Of a stretch of 64,000 bases of DNA, positions 54,568-62,910 are shown piece after piece; positions within the stretch are counted from its first letter, which is position 1, and each line of letters starts with the position of its first letter. The DNA comes from Pyrinomonadaceae bacterium (GTDB lineage Bacteria; Acidobacteriota; Blastocatellia; Pyrinomonadales; Pyrinomonadaceae). The DNA lies in the NCBI GenBank assembly GCA_021228405.1, contig JAJQRF010000003.1, forward strand, positions 337,581 through 401,580, given 5' to 3'. The notes under the pieces are model-generated. The model did not search any database and had not been told where the DNA came from. It saw only the letters and a list, made by a program, of their open reading frames with translations. Position numbers and translations under genes: made by a program.

Positions 54568-55170
54568 TTATCTCGCCTCGCATTGCCACTTATATTCGCG
54601 GGTTGAAAATTTGGGTATCGTCACATTGTTCACTACCCAGTAATTGATTCTTTCAACATTTAAATATGCCATGCAGTTCATATCCAATGTTTGATCGAGA
54701 ATCGGCGGCGCGTTCGGAAAATCACTTTCACGCTTCCATAATCTTATTCTTAAATATTGAGTGTCTGCATTTCTCGAAAAAGTTATTCTCCTCTGCCCGT
54801 AATACTTGTTTAGATAAACTGAAGGCACAGTATAAATCATCTCCAGAGAACCGACGACCCAATCATATTTAACTCCGTCAATATTAAGATCGGCGGCACC
54901 TCTGATCGGGAGATAGCCGATTCCCGTTGACGTTCTGACAATCGATAAAGGAATTTCGGTTCCCGAATCGCACGGCAGACGGCAACGCCACCAGCCCGGA
55001 TCGAATTCTCCGCGTATCGATGTCGAACTGATATTATCGCCATTGACCGAAACGTAATTGGAATCAGGATAAGACGGCTCGATAACTAACGACTTAATTT
55101 TTACGTTTTGAGCCTGTATGGAAATTATCAGGAAAAATGATATACAGAAAAATTTCAAGAGTGATTTCAT
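54568..55170 (-). CDS. Hypothetical secreted protein
   Basis: 200 aa, not recognised. A clear signal peptide (residues 1-20, FFCISFFLIISIQA). The mature part is beta-rich with few charged clusters and four cysteines (WWRCRLPCDSG, MNCMAYL, KWQCEAR) that may form disulfides. Base composition is more AT-rich than neighbours, and codon use is less biased, which could mean recent gain. Flanked by terminators, monocistronic. Confidence 0.72.
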   Translation of the reverse strand: MKSLLKFFCISFFLIISIQAQNVKIKSLVIEPSYPDSNYVSVNGDNISSTSIRGEFDPGWWRCRLPCDSGTEIPLSIVRTSTGIGYLPIRGAADLNIDGVKYDWVVGSLEMIYTVPSVYLNKYYGQRRITFSRNADTQYLRIRLWKRESDFPNAPPILDQTLDMNCMAYLNVERINYWVVNNVTIPKFSTREYKWQCEAR

Positions 55171-55260
55171 AAATTAACCTCTGCTTACAAATTAGACTTT
55201 CCGTAATTATATTTCTAAAAAGAATTTATTACCAATAATTTATCGAAATAAATCTAATTT

Positions 55261-56610
55261 TCATTCGATCAGCTTATTAACTTTTTGCTCGACGATTTCA
55301 CGAATCCTCGCCAGATTTTCTTCCGAATCGGCTTCAAATCTCAAAACCAGAATCGCCTGCGTATTCGAGGCGCGAACCAAGCCCCAACCGTTCTCAAACA
55401 AGATGCGCGCACCGTCGATCGTGATGACCTCGTTCGTTTTCGCAAATTCTTCGGCAATTTTGGCGACGACTTCAAATTTTTCCTCATCAGCACAATCAAC
55501 TCTCAGCTCGGGAGTTGAAAATGTTTCCGGCAAATCCGAAAGTAATTCCGATAAGGTTTTGTCGGTTTTTGAAAGAATTTCCAAAACTCTCGCACCTGCA
55601 TAGGTTGCGTCGTCGAAACCGTAAAATTTGTCGGCAAAAAAGATGTGTCCGCTCATTTCGCCCGCAAGCGCGGCGTGCGTTTCCTTCATCTTCGATTTGA
55701 TGATCGAATGTCCGGCTTTCCACATAATCGGATTTCCGCCGTGCGCGGCGATGTCGTCGAAAAGATTTTGCGAACATTTTACTTCTGCAATGATCGTTGC
55801 GCCCGCGTTTTCCTTCAAAATTTCCCGCGAAAGCAAAACCATCAATTCATCGCCCCAAATGATTCTGCCCGTTTCATCGACAACGCCGATGCGGTCGCCG
55901 TCGCCGTCGAAGGCGATTCCCAAGTCTGCGCCTGTTTTCCTGACAGATTTGATGCAGTCCTGCAAATTTTCCGTGACGGTCGGGTCGGGATGATGATTCG
56001 GAAAGTTCGAGTCGGGTTCGGTAAACAGTTTGACAAGCTCGAATCCTAAACTTTCATAAACGGGAACGCCCGTCACGCCGCCCATTCCGTTGCCGCCATC
56101 AACGACCACCTTTAAGCGTTTTTCACCTAAATTTATCTTCGATTTTATGTCGGCTTCATATTCCGCTAAAACTTCGATCTCTTCGGTCTTACCTGCGCCT
56201 TCGGCAAATTCGCCCGCCAGCGCGATCTGTTTTATTTCCTGAATCTGCGAACCGAAAAGCGTTTGTTTTCCCAGACAAATCTTGAATCCGTTATGATCGG
56301 GCGGATTGTGCGAACCCGTAATCATCACGCCGCCGTCAACGTCTTTGGTAAAAACCGTGTGATACAAAACCGGGGTCGGAACCCTGCCGATCAAAACCGC
56401 GTCGCATCCGGTCGCGTTGAAACCTTTGACGAGCAGATCGCGAAAACGCGTGCCGCTCTCCCGCGCATCGTAACCGACGGCAATGCGTTTTGCGCCGTTT
56501 CGTTTGAAAAAAGTGCCCAATGCCAAACCGATCTTTTCAACCGTTTCGTCAGTTAGTTGCTCACCGACGATCCCGCGAATGTCGTATTCTCTGAAAATAT
56601 TCTGATTCAT
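55261..56610 (-). CDS. Phosphomannomutase/phosphoglucomutase
   Basis: 449 aa alpha-D-phosphohexomutase. Starts NQNIFREYDIRGIVGE. The phosphoserine loop is GGVMITGSHNPPDHNGFK (Ser near residue 98). The metal loop is IAFDGDGDRIGVVD (near 235). Sugar-binding loop is GEMSGHIFF, and phosphate-binding loop is GLVRASNTQAILVLRFE. Interconverts mannose or glucose 6-phosphate and 1-phosphate for sugar nucleotide synthesis (AlgC/ManB group). No sugar-nucleotide partner gene is next to it. Confidence 0.94.
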   Translation of the reverse strand: MNQNIFREYDIRGIVGEQLTDETVEKIGLALGTFFKRNGAKRIAVGYDARESGTRFRDLLVKGFNATGCDAVLIGRVPTPVLYHTVFTKDVDGGVMITGSHNPPDHNGFKICLGKQTLFGSQIQEIKQIALAGEFAEGAGKTEEIEVLAEYEADIKSKINLGEKRLKVVVDGGNGMGGVTGVPVYESLGFELVKLFTEPDSNFPNHHPDPTVTENLQDCIKSVRKTGADLGIAFDGDGDRIGVVDETGRIIWGDELMVLLSREILKENAGATIIAEVKCSQNLFDDIAAHGGNPIMWKAGHSIIKSKMKETHAALAGEMSGHIFFADKFYGFDDATYAGARVLEILSKTDKTLSELLSDLPETFSTPELRVDCADEEKFEVVAKIAEEFAKTNEVITIDGARILFENGWGLVRASNTQAILVLRFEADSEENLARIREIVEQKVNKLIE

Positions 56611-56613
56611 AAG

Positions 56614-56745
56614 TGTTAGTTAATGGTTAATTGTAAATGGTTAATGGTTAATGGTAAAAAAGCGTTTCGCATTTTCCTTTTTGCGAAAATCTATATACGC
56701 CGAAAGACGCAACTAACAATTAACCATTTACAATTAACCATTTAC
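56614..56745. repeat. Long palindrome of GTTAATGGTTAATTG words
   Basis: The left arm starts 4 nt upstream of the phosphomannomutase start codon and repeats TTAATGGTTAATTGTAAATG. The right arm (56711-56745) is its complement. The loop holds GCGTTTCGC and related inner pairings. It lies between divergent genes, in the position of a promoter region, so it is not a terminator. Confidence 0.8.
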
Positions 56746-56845
56746 TGCACTTTTGTTATACTTTCCATTTGCAATCGGGCAACAATCGCCCCTTAAAAAG
56801 CATCGAAAGGTGCGTCTGACACAGAAAATTTTCAAATAACCGGTT

Positions 56846-57832
56846 ATGAAAAATTTGTTTCGCTTTATCAGTTTCCAGTTTGTCTTCCTGTTTGCGGCTT
56901 CGGCAATTTTTGCGCAAACGCCGACCCCATCGCCGACTCCGAATCAGAACGAAGTTGTCGACACTTCAAAGACATTCGAGGTTCGTCTGCCCGTTACCGT
57001 TACGGGAAAAAAGGACGCGCTCGTTTCGGGTTTGCAGAAAGGCGATTTCGTCGTGCTTGAAGACGGCGTTCCGCAGGAAGTCACGTTTTTCTCCGACGAA
57101 AAAACGAATCCGTCCGTCTATGTCGGTGTTTTGATGGACACTTCGGAATCGACGAAAGGAAAAATGCAGTTTTCAAAAGAAGCCGCGCGAAATTTTATCT
57201 ACACCGTCACGCGTCTTCGCAAGGATAAAGCCGCCTTTATGACCTTCGATCACGAAGTGAAACTGGTTCAGGATTTTACCGATAAACTCGACCTGCTCGA
57301 CAAAGCCGTTGACCGCGTTAACAAATTCGGTTCGCAAACCGCGCTTTACGATGCGGTCTGGGAATTTTCCGACCAGAAACTCCGCAATGCACCGGGCAGA
57401 CGCGTGATCGTTATCATCACGGACGGCGACGATACTTTCAGCCGCGCCGAATTAAGAGATGCGATCGACATTGCACAGCGAACCGAAACCACTGTTTTTG
57501 CCATCTCTACAAAGGAAGCTTTTCTCGGCTCGGTTCCGGGAGTTGAAGCCGGAACGATCAAAGACAAAGGCGATAAATATTTGACGCAACTTTGCGAAGA
57601 AACCGGCGGCGAAGCATTTTTTACGGGCGATATGCTGGCGTTGGAAAAAGCCTTCAAAGCAATTTCGGAGGAGCTTAAATCGCAATACATCATTACTTAT
57701 CGCCCGGCAAATCAAAATTACGACGGAAAAACGCGGAAAATTCAGGTGAAGCTGACCGATAAGGAAAAAGCGGATAAATACAAGATTCGCACGAAAAACA
57801 GTTACCGCGCGATCAGGGACAGCCTGAAATAG
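56846..57832 (+). CDS. Secreted VWFA-domain protein (first of a pair)
   Basis: 328 aa. Signal peptide (residues 1-23, ending AIFAQ), Thr-Pro linker, an acidobacterial VWFA-related N-terminal beta domain (residues about 40-85: FEVRLPVTVTGKKDALVSGL). The VWFA fold follows with MIDAS DTSES (near residue 98), Thr/Asp in SQTALYDAVW and ITDGDDTFS. Binds a metal-dependent partner outside the cytoplasm; ligand unknown. Followed after 27 nt by a paralogue with the same architecture. Confidence 0.9.
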   Translation: MKNLFRFISFQFVFLFAASAIFAQTPTPSPTPNQNEVVDTSKTFEVRLPVTVTGKKDALVSGLQKGDFVVLEDGVPQEVTFFSDEKTNPSVYVGVLMDTSESTKGKMQFSKEAARNFIYTVTRLRKDKAAFMTFDHEVKLVQDFTDKLDLLDKAVDRVNKFGSQTALYDAVWEFSDQKLRNAPGRRVIVIITDGDDTFSRAELRDAIDIAQRTETTVFAISTKEAFLGSVPGVEAGTIKDKGDKYLTQLCEETGGEAFFTGDMLALEKAFKAISEELKSQYIITYRPANQNYDGKTRKIQVKLTDKEKADKYKIRTKNSYRAIRDSLK

Positions 57833-57859
57833 TTTTGCAGATTCAGAGAGTTTTTTATT

Positions 57860-58951
57860 ATGAAGTGGAAAAATAAATTATTGGTTTTAACATTCGTTTC
57901 GTTATTTATCGGCGTTGCGCTTTTCGGTTTCGATTTTACGAACGCCCAGCAAATGCCGGCGAATAGTTCCGCTTCACCAACGCCGACCCCGACACCTGCG
58001 GACGACGAAATTCCGATCGAAGACGACGAAGTTATCAAGATCGATACCGAGGTCGTCAATGTTCTGTTTACGGCGCAGGACAAAAATCGGCGGCTTTTGA
58101 CCGATCTGAAACAATCCGACGTGCGTCTGATCGAAGACGGGCAAACTCAGGAGATCGTCGCTTTTTCACGACAGGTCGATCTGCCTTTGAGTTTGACGAT
58201 CCTGATCGATACGAGCGCATCGCAGGAACGCACTTTGCCCGAAGAAAAAGCGGCGGCAACGTCGTTTCTGGAATCAGTGATTCGTCCCGCGAAAGACGAA
58301 GTTGCGATCATTTCATTCACGGGCGAAGCCACGCTCGAACAAGGAATGACAAATAATATGAATCGCCTGCGCCGTGCGATCGAGCGTGTCGAATTCGTTC
58401 CGCCTTCGGGTTATGTCGGCGGCGGCGTGATCGTCGGAACTCCGCCGATCTCGGGAAGAAATCAGGCGACGCAAGGTTCGACCGCGATCTGGGATGCGAT
58501 CTGGGTGACGGCGGCAGAAGTTCTCGGACCTGCGCCGGAAAAAACGCGCCGCGCCATCATTCTGCTTTCCGACGGCGTTAACACTTACGGGCAGAAAAAG
58601 CTCGACGAAGCCGTGCAAGCCGCGCAGAAAAGCGAAGCCGTCATTTATTCGATCGGCATCGGCGACAATTTTTACGACGGCGTTGACGAAGGCGCGCTTC
58701 GCAAAATTTCCGAACGCACCGGCGGACGCGCATTTTTCCCGCGTGACGAAGCCGAACTCCGACAGGCTTTTCGCCTGATTCAGGAAGAAATGCGTTCGCA
58801 GTATTTGATCGCCTATGAACCGACCAACCAGAAACGCGACGGTTCATACCGCAAGATCGATATTCAATTGACCAACGCGGAAATGCAGAAGCAAAAAGTA
58901 AAACTCACGCACCGCGAAGGTTATTTTGCAAAGACCGAACCCAAAAAGTAA
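57860..58951 (+). CDS. Secreted VWFA-domain protein (second of a pair)
   Basis: 363 aa. Same order as the upstream gene: signal peptide (residues about 6-30), Pro-Thr linker, beta domain VVNVLFTAQDKNRRLLTDLKQ, VWFA with MIDAS DTSAS (near residue 115), STAIWDAIWV and LLSDGVNTYGQ. Shared C-terminal motif SQYLIAYEPTNQKRDGSYRKI versus SQYIITYRPANQNYDGKTRKI shows tandem duplication. This copy has an insertion of about 20 residues after the second MIDAS region. Confidence 0.9.
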   Translation: MKWKNKLLVLTFVSLFIGVALFGFDFTNAQQMPANSSASPTPTPTPADDEIPIEDDEVIKIDTEVVNVLFTAQDKNRRLLTDLKQSDVRLIEDGQTQEIVAFSRQVDLPLSLTILIDTSASQERTLPEEKAAATSFLESVIRPAKDEVAIISFTGEATLEQGMTNNMNRLRRAIERVEFVPPSGYVGGGVIVGTPPISGRNQATQGSTAIWDAIWVTAAEVLGPAPEKTRRAIILLSDGVNTYGQKKLDEAVQAAQKSEAVIYSIGIGDNFYDGVDEGALRKISERTGGRAFFPRDEAELRQAFRLIQEEMRSQYLIAYEPTNQKRDGSYRKIDIQLTNAEMQKQKVKLTHREGYFAKTEPKK

Positions 58952-58956
58952 TTTTT

Positions 58957-59006
58957 GACGAATAATGGATTAACGGATGGCTGATAGTGATTTATCATTA
59001 TTCGTC
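58957..59006 (+). terminator. Hairpin after the VWFA pair
   Basis: GACGAATAATG (58957-58967) and CATTATTCGTC (58996-59006) are perfectly complementary; a CCTTTTTTC run follows. It resembles a terminator, though it also carries the GGATTAACGGAT words seen in other palindromes. Confidence 0.65.
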
Positions 59007-59020
59007 ATCCTTTTTTCGTT

Positions 59021-59485
59021 ATGAACCATTATGAATTCGTTTCGATCTGGCATTTTGACGAACCGCTCGAAAAAGTTTGGGAAGAAATAAAAAACTCCGA
59101 AACGTGGCACGAATGGTGGAAGGGCGTTTTGCGCGTCGAGGAATTAAAAAGCGGCAATGAAAGCGGTGTCGGGAAAATTGTCCGTTCAACGTGGAAAAGC
59201 GCGTTGCCGTATAAACTTATTTTCGACTCCGAAATTATGCGCGTCGAAGAATTAAAGCTCATCGAAGCCCGCGCGTTCGGCGAACTCGAAGGCATCGGGC
59301 TTTGGCAATTTTCCGCCGAAACTCCCGGCAAGACCTGCGTTCGATACGATTGGAAAGTCCGCACGACAAAATCGTGGATGAACTTTATCGCACCGCTTGC
59401 AAAACCTTTTTTCCGCTGGAATCACGACATAATTATGAATTGGGGCGAAGAAGGTTTACGGAAAAGATTGCAGGAAAAGAGGTAG
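59021..59485 (+). CDS. SRPBCC-superfamily (polyketide cyclase-like) protein
   Basis: 154 aa. START/Bet v1-like helix-grip fold: N-terminal strand with FVSIWHFDEPLEKVWEEIKN, central strand KIVRSTWKSALPYKLIFDSEI and the long C-terminal helix FFRWNHDIIMNWGEEGLRKRL. The fold makes a hydrophobic pocket for a lipid or small ligand; ligand unknown. No catalytic motif. Its stop codon overlaps the start of a palindrome. Confidence 0.82.
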   Translation: MNHYEFVSIWHFDEPLEKVWEEIKNSETWHEWWKGVLRVEELKSGNESGVGKIVRSTWKSALPYKLIFDSEIMRVEELKLIEARAFGELEGIGLWQFSAETPGKTCVRYDWKVRTTKSWMNFIAPLAKPFFRWNHDIIMNWGEEGLRKRLQEKR

Positions 59486-59653
59486 AACGCGGATTTGGCG
59501 GATTCGGCAGATTTTATCGGATAATTTTTCAGATAAAATTTCCCTTTCTTTCAAACAAATTTCCTCACCTGATTCAAATATCTGCTCTTTACAAATTTAT
59601 TTCCAAATCAAAAAATCCGCGCTTATCCGCCCGATCTGACCAATCCGCGTTCC
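59485..59653. repeat. Intergenic palindrome, GCGGATTTGGC family (copy 4)
   Basis: GAACGCGGATTTGGC on the left (59485-59499) pairs with the region ending CAATCCGCGTTC at 59652. The loop is longer than in other copies and ends with AATCCGCGCTTATCCGCCCGA, a partly repeated arm, so it may be two copies merged. Confidence 0.75.
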
Positions 59654-59716
59654 AAACTATCCCAAAATCATTTTCGCATCTGTAAACTCTTTGTTCGCTG
59701 TGATAAATTTCAATTG

Positions 59717-60907
59717 ATGAACACGGAAATTAAAAATAATGTTCTGAAATCATTGGCGCGTCTGCTCGGCGAAAACAAATCGGAGATCGTCGCGGCAAAC
59801 AAGCTCGACCTCGCGCATTGCCCGAAAGATGATCTGGTCATTTTCGACCGTTTGAAGGTTGACGAAGCAAAGGTCGAAAAGATGATCGCATCGGTCGAGA
59901 GCGTCATAAACGCGCCCGATCCGGTCGGGAAAATTATTTCTTCGCACACACGCGAAAACGGGTTACGCATCGAAAACCGCACGGTTCCCTTCGGCACGAT
60001 CTTGATAATTTACGAAGCGCGTCCCGATGTTTCGATCGAAGCCGCGATCATTGCCTTAAAAGCCGGAAACAAAATTTTATTAAAAGGCGGCAAGGAAGCG
60101 CGAAACACGAATCTTTGCCTGGCAGATTTGTGGCAAAAATCTCTGGAAGAAAACGGCGCGGATAAGTATTTCGTCAAATACCTCGATATTTCGCGCGAAG
60201 AAACGCAAGCATTAATAAAAGGCGAAACCGAAAAGTTCGACATCGTGATTCCACGCGGCGGCGAAACCTTGATCGATTTCGTTTTGAAAAACTCGAAATC
60301 GCCCGTGATCGTTTCTGGGCGTGGAAATAATTTTGCATTTGTCGATGCCGAAGCGGATTTTGAAAAAGCACTCGCAATCATCCTTAACGGCAAATCGCGT
60401 TTGAGCGTCTGCAACGCGCTCGACAAAGTTTTGCTCGACGAAAAACTTCCCGACTTGCAAAACAAGATCGATGCAATTGTCGAAGCGTTACACGCCGCAA
60501 GTATCGAGGTTTCGGGCGATGCGTCCGTGCATTACGCGAATCCGTCCGTGCGTCTTTTCGGTGATGAAGAAACGTTGTTTGAAGAATTTTTGTCCGCCAA
60601 AATGGTCGTCGCAGTCGTTGCGGGTATGGATGAAGCCATCGCAAAGATAAACAAGTATTCGGGAGGACATTCGGCGGTCATCATTACGGAAAACGCCGAA
60701 AAAGCCGCAAGATTTATGCACGAAACGGACAGCGCGGCGGTTTATCACAACGCTTCCGTAAGATTTACCGACGGCGGCGAATTCGGACTCGGTGCGGAAA
60801 TCGCCATTTCGACACAAAAACTGCATTTTCGCGGACCGCTCGGCGCAGAACATCTTTTAACCAACAAATGGTTCGTCTTCGGCGACGGGCAAATCCGTAA
60901 GAGTTGA
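59717..60907 (+). CDS. proA: Gamma-glutamyl phosphate reductase
   Basis: 396 aa from the ATG at 59717 (a TTG lies immediately before). Second enzyme of proline synthesis: reduces gamma-glutamyl phosphate to the semialdehyde with NADPH. Aldehyde-dehydrogenase fold; catalytic Cys in NGKSRLSVCNALDK (near residue 235), with conserved FGTILIIYEARPDVS, GGKEARNTN and FGLGAEIAISTQK. No Shine-Dalgarno sequence. A palindrome begins in its stop codon region and separates it from proB. Confidence 0.95.
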   Translation: MNTEIKNNVLKSLARLLGENKSEIVAANKLDLAHCPKDDLVIFDRLKVDEAKVEKMIASVESVINAPDPVGKIISSHTRENGLRIENRTVPFGTILIIYEARPDVSIEAAIIALKAGNKILLKGGKEARNTNLCLADLWQKSLEENGADKYFVKYLDISREETQALIKGETEKFDIVIPRGGETLIDFVLKNSKSPVIVSGRGNNFAFVDAEADFEKALAIILNGKSRLSVCNALDKVLLDEKLPDLQNKIDAIVEALHAASIEVSGDASVHYANPSVRLFGDEETLFEEFLSAKMVVAVVAGMDEAIAKINKYSGGHSAVIITENAEKAARFMHETDSAAVYHNASVRFTDGGEFGLGAEIAISTQKLHFRGPLGAEHLLTNKWFVFGDGQIRKS

Positions 60908-60993
60908 CAGAGTTGCAGAGTTGACAGGGTTGAGAGTTAAAAACATTCATCCAACCCTGTCAACTCTGCAACTCCTGTCAACTCTGTTAACTC
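60901..60993. repeat. GAGTTGACAGAGTTGCAG palindrome between proA and proB
   Basis: Left arm 60901-60933 repeats GTTGACAGAGTTGCAGAG; right arm 60953-60993 is its complement with one small gap. The proA stop lies in the left arm. It ends 7 nt before the proB start, so it could regulate passage from proA to proB. Confidence 0.85.
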
Positions 60994-61000
60994 TTAATCA

Positions 61001-61765
61001 ATGAAAAAGAAACTCGTTCTAAAGATCGGCACATCGACCCTAACAAACGGCACGAAACTTATTTCGCGCGGCAAGGTCGAAGACATCGGGCGGCAGATTC
61101 TCGAATTGCACGGTGAATTCGACATTATTCTCGTTTCGTCGGGCGCGATTGCCGCCGCGCGTCAACGGATAAATTTTATGGACGAAGGAAGAGTGATCGA
61201 ATCGAAACAAGCTCTCGCCGCCATCGGTCAGCCTCTTTTAATGCGTATTTACAACGAAATCTTTACCGATTTCGGTATTCGCGCCGCCCAATGTTTGATG
61301 ACCTACCGCGATTTTGAAAACGAAACGTCGCGCCTGAACACGCTCAACACGCTCAACGAACTAATCAAATATTCCTACATTCCGATCATCAACGAAAACG
61401 ACACGACCGCCGTCGAAGAAATCATTCTCGGCGACAACGACAAGCTTTCCGCGCTCGTCGCCGCACTGTTAAAGGCTGATCTGCTTGTCCTTGCAAGCGA
61501 TATTGACGGGGTTTTCGACAAAAATCCGCATCTTCATACGGACGCTAAATTGATTTCTGAAATTAAGAACATCGAAGAAGCCCGGAAGCTTGTCGAAGAA
61601 CGCGATTCGGGACTCGGCACGGGCGGAATGAATTCAAAACTGGAAGCCGCGATCATCTGCCAGCGCGAAAATATCGAAACCTGGATCATCAACGGCGGAA
61701 AAAACAATTTCGTTATTAACGCCATCGAAGGAAAAGTTCCGTTCACCAAATTCACTAAATCTTGA
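61001..61765 (+). CDS. proB: Glutamate 5-kinase
   Basis: 254 aa. First committed step of proline synthesis: ATP-dependent phosphorylation of glutamate. Amino-acid kinase fold: KIGTSTLTNG at residue 8, SSGAIAAARQRI, INENDTTAVEEIILGDND and GLGTGGMNSKLEAA. The C-terminal PUA domain of many ProB proteins is missing, as in the shorter family members; the kinase domain is whole. Gene order proA-proB, same strand, with a palindrome between. Confidence 0.95.
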   Translation: MKKKLVLKIGTSTLTNGTKLISRGKVEDIGRQILELHGEFDIILVSSGAIAAARQRINFMDEGRVIESKQALAAIGQPLLMRIYNEIFTDFGIRAAQCLMTYRDFENETSRLNTLNTLNELIKYSYIPIINENDTTAVEEIILGDNDKLSALVAALLKADLLVLASDIDGVFDKNPHLHTDAKLISEIKNIEEARKLVEERDSGLGTGGMNSKLEAAIICQRENIETWIINGGKNNFVINAIEGKVPFTKFTKS

Positions 61766-61782
61766 AACTTTTCAGATAGTTT

Positions 61783-62029
61783 TTTGCCCACGAAATACAC
61801 GAAAATCACGAAAATAAAACAAAAGATATTTATGTATGATTTTAGAATTATGCAAGACAACTTTCGGAATAAGTGACAAGTGAAAAGTAATAAGTGATAG
61901 TTTTTACTTGTCACTTGTCACCTTTCACTTATTACTTATTCCGAAATAGTTTGTATTTCACTCATCTGAAAATTGTTCTAATTTTTTGTTTTTTCTTTTT
62001 TCGTTTCTTTCGTGTATTTCGTGGGCAAA
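61783..62029. repeat. Outer palindrome of a nested pair, CGAA family
   Basis: TTTGCCCACGAAATACACGA (61783-61802) pairs with the segment ending GTGGGCAAA at 62029, and the further words CACGAAAATCACGAAA face TTTCGTTTCTTTCGTG. The loop contains the second palindrome 61862-61947. Confidence 0.82.
61862..61947. repeat. Inner palindrome, AAGTGACAAGTGAAAAGTAA words
   Basis: TTTCGGAATAAGTGACAAGT and further repeats on the left pair with the complement ending TTATTCCGAAA at 61946. It sits wholly in the loop of the outer palindrome, consistent with one element inserted into another. Confidence 0.82.
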
Positions 62030-62059
62030 TTCTTAATCTTTCTTTCTTTATTTCCAAAA

Positions 62060-62569
62060 TCAATATTCGACTACTTTATCTTCCGTTTTGTTTCCCTTGA
62101 CCGTGATAAAAAAAGCTTTGTTGTATTCGTTGTCGTCGAGGGCTTTGTATTTTTCCTGTTTGATGAGCAGATTTGCCAGTTCGGGCGTGGTCGTATTATG
62201 CCCGACGACCAAAACGCAACGCGCTCTTATTTGCCGTAATTGCGCGGCAAACGCTTCCAGTTCGCCGTAATCGTAAAACTGCATCTGCAAACGGTAATTC
62301 GGAACGATGCTTTCCGCCGTCGGAGTTGCGGTGGCAATTGTGCGTTTAAAAATGGTCGTAAAAATATGCGCCGGACGGCATTCCTTAACCAAAGCAGATA
62401 ATCTTACTGCCCGTCGTTTCCCTTCTTCAGTTAATTCGGGATTACTTTTGCTTGCGGTCGGTGAAGTATCCTTTTCCGCGTGCCTGACTAAAATAAAGGT
62501 CGTGTTCTGCCCGAAAACATTAAGGCTTGCCGATAATAAAAAACAAAAGAAAAATGCCCTCAATCTCAT
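62060..62569 (-). CDS. Histidine phosphatase family protein, exported
   Basis: 169 aa with a signal peptide (residues 1-20, ending NVFGQ). Catalytic R-H-G-type motif reads LVRHAEK (near residue 28); second His in LVVGHNTTTPELAN (near 120), and an Arg in FKRTIATA. Family enzymes remove phosphate through a phospho-histidine intermediate; the short SixA-like form acts on proteins or small phosphoesters. Export suggests phosphate scavenging or a periplasmic role. Confidence 0.88.
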   Translation of the reverse strand: MRLRAFFFCFLLSASLNVFGQNTTFILVRHAEKDTSPTASKSNPELTEEGKRRAVRLSALVKECRPAHIFTTIFKRTIATATPTAESIVPNYRLQMQFYDYGELEAFAAQLRQIRARCVLVVGHNTTTPELANLLIKQEKYKALDDNEYNKAFFITVKGNKTEDKVVEY

Positions 62570-62686
62570 AGTTTTTCGATTATAGTTGATGAAAATTCAA
62601 TATTGAAACAGTAAATTGATAACGAAAAGAAATTTGCTTGTAAAAAGGATAATTCTTTGCAAATCGGAGCATATTTTTTCTTGCCC

Positions 62687-62854
62687 GGTGTGTCTGATTT
62701 ATTATCGGGTGTGCTTTCCGCATAATTTTTTAAATACAATTTGCTTTCTGGTGTATATGATTTATTGTTCGGTGTATATGATTTACTGTGCGGTGTATAT
62801 TTTTTACTATCGGGTGTATAAAAAAAATAATTCGGAAAGCACACCTGATAACAA
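62687..62854. repeat. 21-bp tandem repeat array 3 (about seven units) with inverted-repeat edges
   Basis: GGTGT begins at 62687, 62708, 62750, 62771, 62792 and 62813; the missing position 62729 holds a degenerate unit, so every step is 21 or 42. Core GGTGTATATGATTTA is followed by six variable bases. A near 31-bp inverted repeat (62703-62733 and about 62819-62850; core GGTGTGCTTTCCG/CGGAAAGCACACC, perfect over 13 bp) places four units in the loop. No protein is likely; the rest of 62570-62910 holds no gene. Confidence 0.9.
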
Positions 62855-62910
62855 ATCGTTACTTTCCGAATCGTTTTTGTAAATTCAAGGATATTTATTT
62901 AATTATTCGT

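Noticed and set aside
62566-62844. Minus-strand heptapeptide-repeat frame over array 3
   Set aside because: No ribosome-binding site, composition follows the DNA repeat, and it overlaps the start of the phosphatase gene.
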